Assembly (NCBI GenBank): GCA_007133445.1
Contig: SLMR01000246.1
Coordinates: 1-7,623 of the forward strand
DNA length: 7,623 bases
Source of the DNA: Aquisalimonas sp.
GTDB lineage: Bacteria > Pseudomonadota > Gammaproteobacteria > Nitrococcales > Aquisalimonadaceae
Direction: 5' to 3'
Every line of letters begins with the position of its first letter. Position 1 is the first letter of the stretch. Position numbers and translations under genes: made by a program. Shown piece after piece: positions 6,018 through 7,623 of this stretch. The notes beneath the pieces were generated by a model. The model was not told the origin of the DNA. It did no database searches and worked only from the letters and a program-made list of their open reading frames with translations.

Positions 6018-7246
6018 GGTCAGTTGGCTCCACCGGCTATGCCATCCTAGGTGCCGGCCTGATCGCCATCGCCTTCGGGCTGGCCCGGTATGCGTACGGC
6101 TTGTTTGTCCCGTCAATCCGCTCGGAACTGGGTCTTTCCGCCGACACTGTAGGCATTGTCGGGTCGCTGGCGTTTGTCAGTTTCTGCCTCGCCAGTGTGG
6201 TCGCGCCGTTCGTGGCCGATCGCCTGGGCCCACGCTCGGCGGCCGCGCTCTCGGGGCTGTTCGGATTCGCCGGTCTCGCCTTGATCAGCCAGGCGGGCAC
6301 CGCTGTTGTTCTTGGCGCGGGCGTCTTCGCCTGCGGGATCTGCACCGGCCTGATGATGCCGGCGCTGTCCTCCGGCGCGAAAGTAGCCGTCCGAGCGGAC
6401 CTGCGTGGTCGCGTCAACGCTGTCATGAATGCGGGCACCAGCGTTGGCCTGATCGTCTGCGTCCCGGCCGTGCTGCTGTTGAGCGGGGCGTGGCGCCTGG
6501 CCTACGGCTCGTTCGCCGTGATGGCGGCGCTCGGTGTGCTTGCGGCCCTTGCCCTGATTCCGTCGAGGACGCCCGTGACCCATGGGCACGCGGGCCGGGC
6601 TGCGCCTGTTTCGCGGGAACGCTGGTACGAGGTGCTCCGTCTCACCGCGTTCTGTTTCGTTATGGGTGTGGCCGGCTCCGCCTACTGGATCTTCGCGCCC
6701 GATCTGGTTGTCGAGATCGGTGGCCTGCCGGAGCGGCTCACGGGCTACCTCTGGCTGGTGGTCGGTATCACCGGGCTCGCAGGCGCCTGGGCGAGCGACT
6801 TCGGCGACCGCTTTGGTGCGCCCGCTACCCAGGCAGTGGCGCTGGTTGCGCTGGGTGGTGCAACCGCCATGGTTGCGGCCGCTCCGGGGGATCTTGGAAT
6901 CGCACTCGCATCGGCGGCCGTGTTTGGCTGGGCGTTCATGACCCTGACGGGCCTGTATCTGGTTACGGGGATCCGGCTGTTGCGCGACCGGCCTTCCGTT
7001 GGGCCGGTGATCGCCTTCCTGGCGATTACCATCGGCCAGGCCGTGGGATCCCCGCTGGTGGGATCGGCCATTGCCCGGATGGGCTATACCGAGGCGTTCA
7101 TGGTGTTCGCGGTGCTTGCGGTCATGGTTGCGGCCGTATCGTTCCTTTACCCGCGCACACTCAGCGACGCGGCCGCCGAGGAGGTCGTCGCCGTGCCGCG
7201 GAACCCCGCGGCACCCACAATAGAATGGAGGAGTCCGGAAAGATGA
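6014..7246 (+). CDS. MFS transporter (YbfB/YjiJ-like)
   Basis: A 410-residue inner-membrane protein with about twelve hydrophobic segments, the usual major facilitator size. The opening AFGLARYAYGLFVPSIRSEL (20-39) is typical of the YbfB-type branch, as I recall it. An MFS motif A variant, ADRLGPRS (68-75), lies between membrane segments 2 and 3. A charged central loop (about 184-206) separates two six-helix halves, and a polar tail follows residue 381. ATG at 6014 overlaps the regulator's stop as ATGA, and its own stop overlaps the next gene in the same way, so the three genes are co-transcribed and probably translationally coupled. Direction and substrate cannot be read from sequence. Being coupled to a TetR gene suits an exporter; being coupled to a methyltransferase suits movement of an amino acid or methylated sulfur compound. 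Confidence 0.9.
   Translation: MRSVGSTGYAILGAGLIAIAFGLARYAYGLFVPSIRSELGLSADTVGIVGSLAFVSFCLASVVAPFVADRLGPRSAAALSGLFGFAGLALISQAGTAVVLGAGVFACGICTGLMMPALSSGAKVAVRADLRGRVNAVMNAGTSVGLIVCVPAVLLLSGAWRLAYGSFAVMAALGVLAALALIPSRTPVTHGHAGRAAPVSRERWYEVLRLTAFCFVMGVAGSAYWIFAPDLVVEIGGLPERLTGYLWLVVGITGLAGAWASDFGDRFGAPATQAVALVALGGATAMVAAAPGDLGIALASAAVFGWAFMTLTGLYLVTGIRLLRDRPSVGPVIAFLAITIGQAVGSPLVGSAIARMGYTEAFMVFAVLAVMVAAVSFLYPRTLSDAAAEEVVAVPRNPAAPTIEWRSPER
7227..7233 (+). promoter_or_regulatory. Ribosome binding site of the methyltransferase gene
   Basis: GGAGGAG lies inside the 3' end of the MFS gene, nine bases before the ATG at 7243. It fixes this start although the gene overlaps its upstream neighbour. Confidence 0.7.
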
Positions 7247-7623
7247 GTTCGAAACAGGACAACGTGGTCGTACTGGATGGCGGGATGGGGCAGGAACTGC
7301 GCCGGCGCAGCAGCCGGCCGGCATCACCCCTGTGGTCTGCCCAGGTCATGCTGGATGAACCGGACCTGGTGGTGGCCGCCCATCGCGACTTCATCGATGC
7401 CGGGGCGCAGGTGATCACCGTCAATACCTACAGCGCCACGCCGCAGCGGCTGGCTCGAGACGGCGAACCCGGTCTGTTCGAGCCGCTGCACGCCGCCGCG
7501 CTGGGTGCAGCCCGCAGGGCCTGCGAAGAAAGCGGCAAAGATGTGCATATTGCCGGCTGCCTGCCGCCGCTCATGGCGAGCTGCAGTCCGGACATCGCGC
7601 CGGACGACTCCACCTGCCTGCAG
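7243..7623 (+). CDS. Homocysteine S-methyltransferase family protein, N-terminal part
   Basis: An open frame of 127 codons runs off the right edge. It begins, after a short polar lead, with VVLDGGMGQEL (8-18), the family's first-strand motif, continues with LWSAQVMLDEPDLVVAAH (31-48) and DFIDAGAQVITVNTYSATP (50-68), and reaches AGCLPPL (104-110). These match the (betaine/)homocysteine S-methyltransferase barrel, whose members move a methyl group from S-methylmethionine, betaine or similar donors to homocysteine or selenohomocysteine. The zinc-binding cysteines (a Cys further on and a C-terminal GGCC-type pair) lie beyond the window, so catalytic competence cannot be checked. ATG at 7243 overlaps the MFS stop and follows a strong GGAGGAG. 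MmuM-type activity is possible, but the donor is unknown. Confidence 0.85.
   Translation, partial: MSSKQDNVVVLDGGMGQELRRRSSRPASPLWSAQVMLDEPDLVVAAHRDFIDAGAQVITVNTYSATPQRLARDGEPGLFEPLHAAALGAARRACEESGKDVHIAGCLPPLMASCSPDIAPDDSTCLQ

Noticed and set aside
6113..7327. A 404-codon minus-strand open frame across the MFS gene
   Set aside because: It has low-complexity Arg/Gly/His composition and no motifs, and it lies antisense to a clear twelve-helix transporter. It is a by-product of high third-position GC.

Overview
The window is dense, GC-rich bacterial chromosome with short intergenic gaps and strong Shine-Dalgarno sites. Gene content (an AlkK-type acyl-CoA ligase, a PatD-like patatin, a GntP permease, an outer-membrane barrel with C-terminal Phe) points to a Gram-negative member of the Pseudomonadota, most likely a gammaproteobacterium. 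That placement is inference from protein style; there is no rRNA or other marker gene here. I see no mobile element, CRISPR array, tRNA or rRNA.

Layout: (1) At the left edge the first codons of a leftward gene (31..1) diverge from a rightward AMP-forming fatty-acid-type CoA ligase (189..1805); the shared 157-bp gap holds a plausible sigma70 promoter flanked by an inverted repeat. (2) The ligase converges, across a 52-bp gap with a weak stem, on a leftward two-gene unit: a patatin-like acyl hydrolase (4397..3309) followed by a GntP-family permease (3312..1858) whose start overlaps the patatin stop by 4 nt. (3) Upstream, also leftward, is a small secreted outer-membrane barrel protein (5191..4610) that may be PagL/acyloxyacyl-hydrolase-like. 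(4) A divergent control region (5243..5450) separates it from a rightward operon, TetR regulator (5451..6017), MFS transporter (6014..7246) and homocysteine S-methyltransferase-like protein (7243.. beyond the window). Both junctions in this operon are 4-nt ATGA overlaps.

How the genes may work together: the left half looks like a carboxylate/lipid module in which the patatin releases acyl or hydroxyacyl units, the GntP permease moves a small hydroxy-carboxylate, and the ligase activates fatty or related acids to CoA thioesters. The link to polyhydroxybutyrate/3-hydroxybutyrate metabolism rests on the known Legionella bdhA-patD pairing and on 3-hydroxybutyrate permeases within GntP; it is a hypothesis. 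The right half is a self-contained regulator-transporter-enzyme operon with a good TetR-type operator at its promoter. Transport of a substrate or product of the methyltransferase by the MFS protein, under TetR control, is the simplest reading. That trio is the least explained unit in the window.
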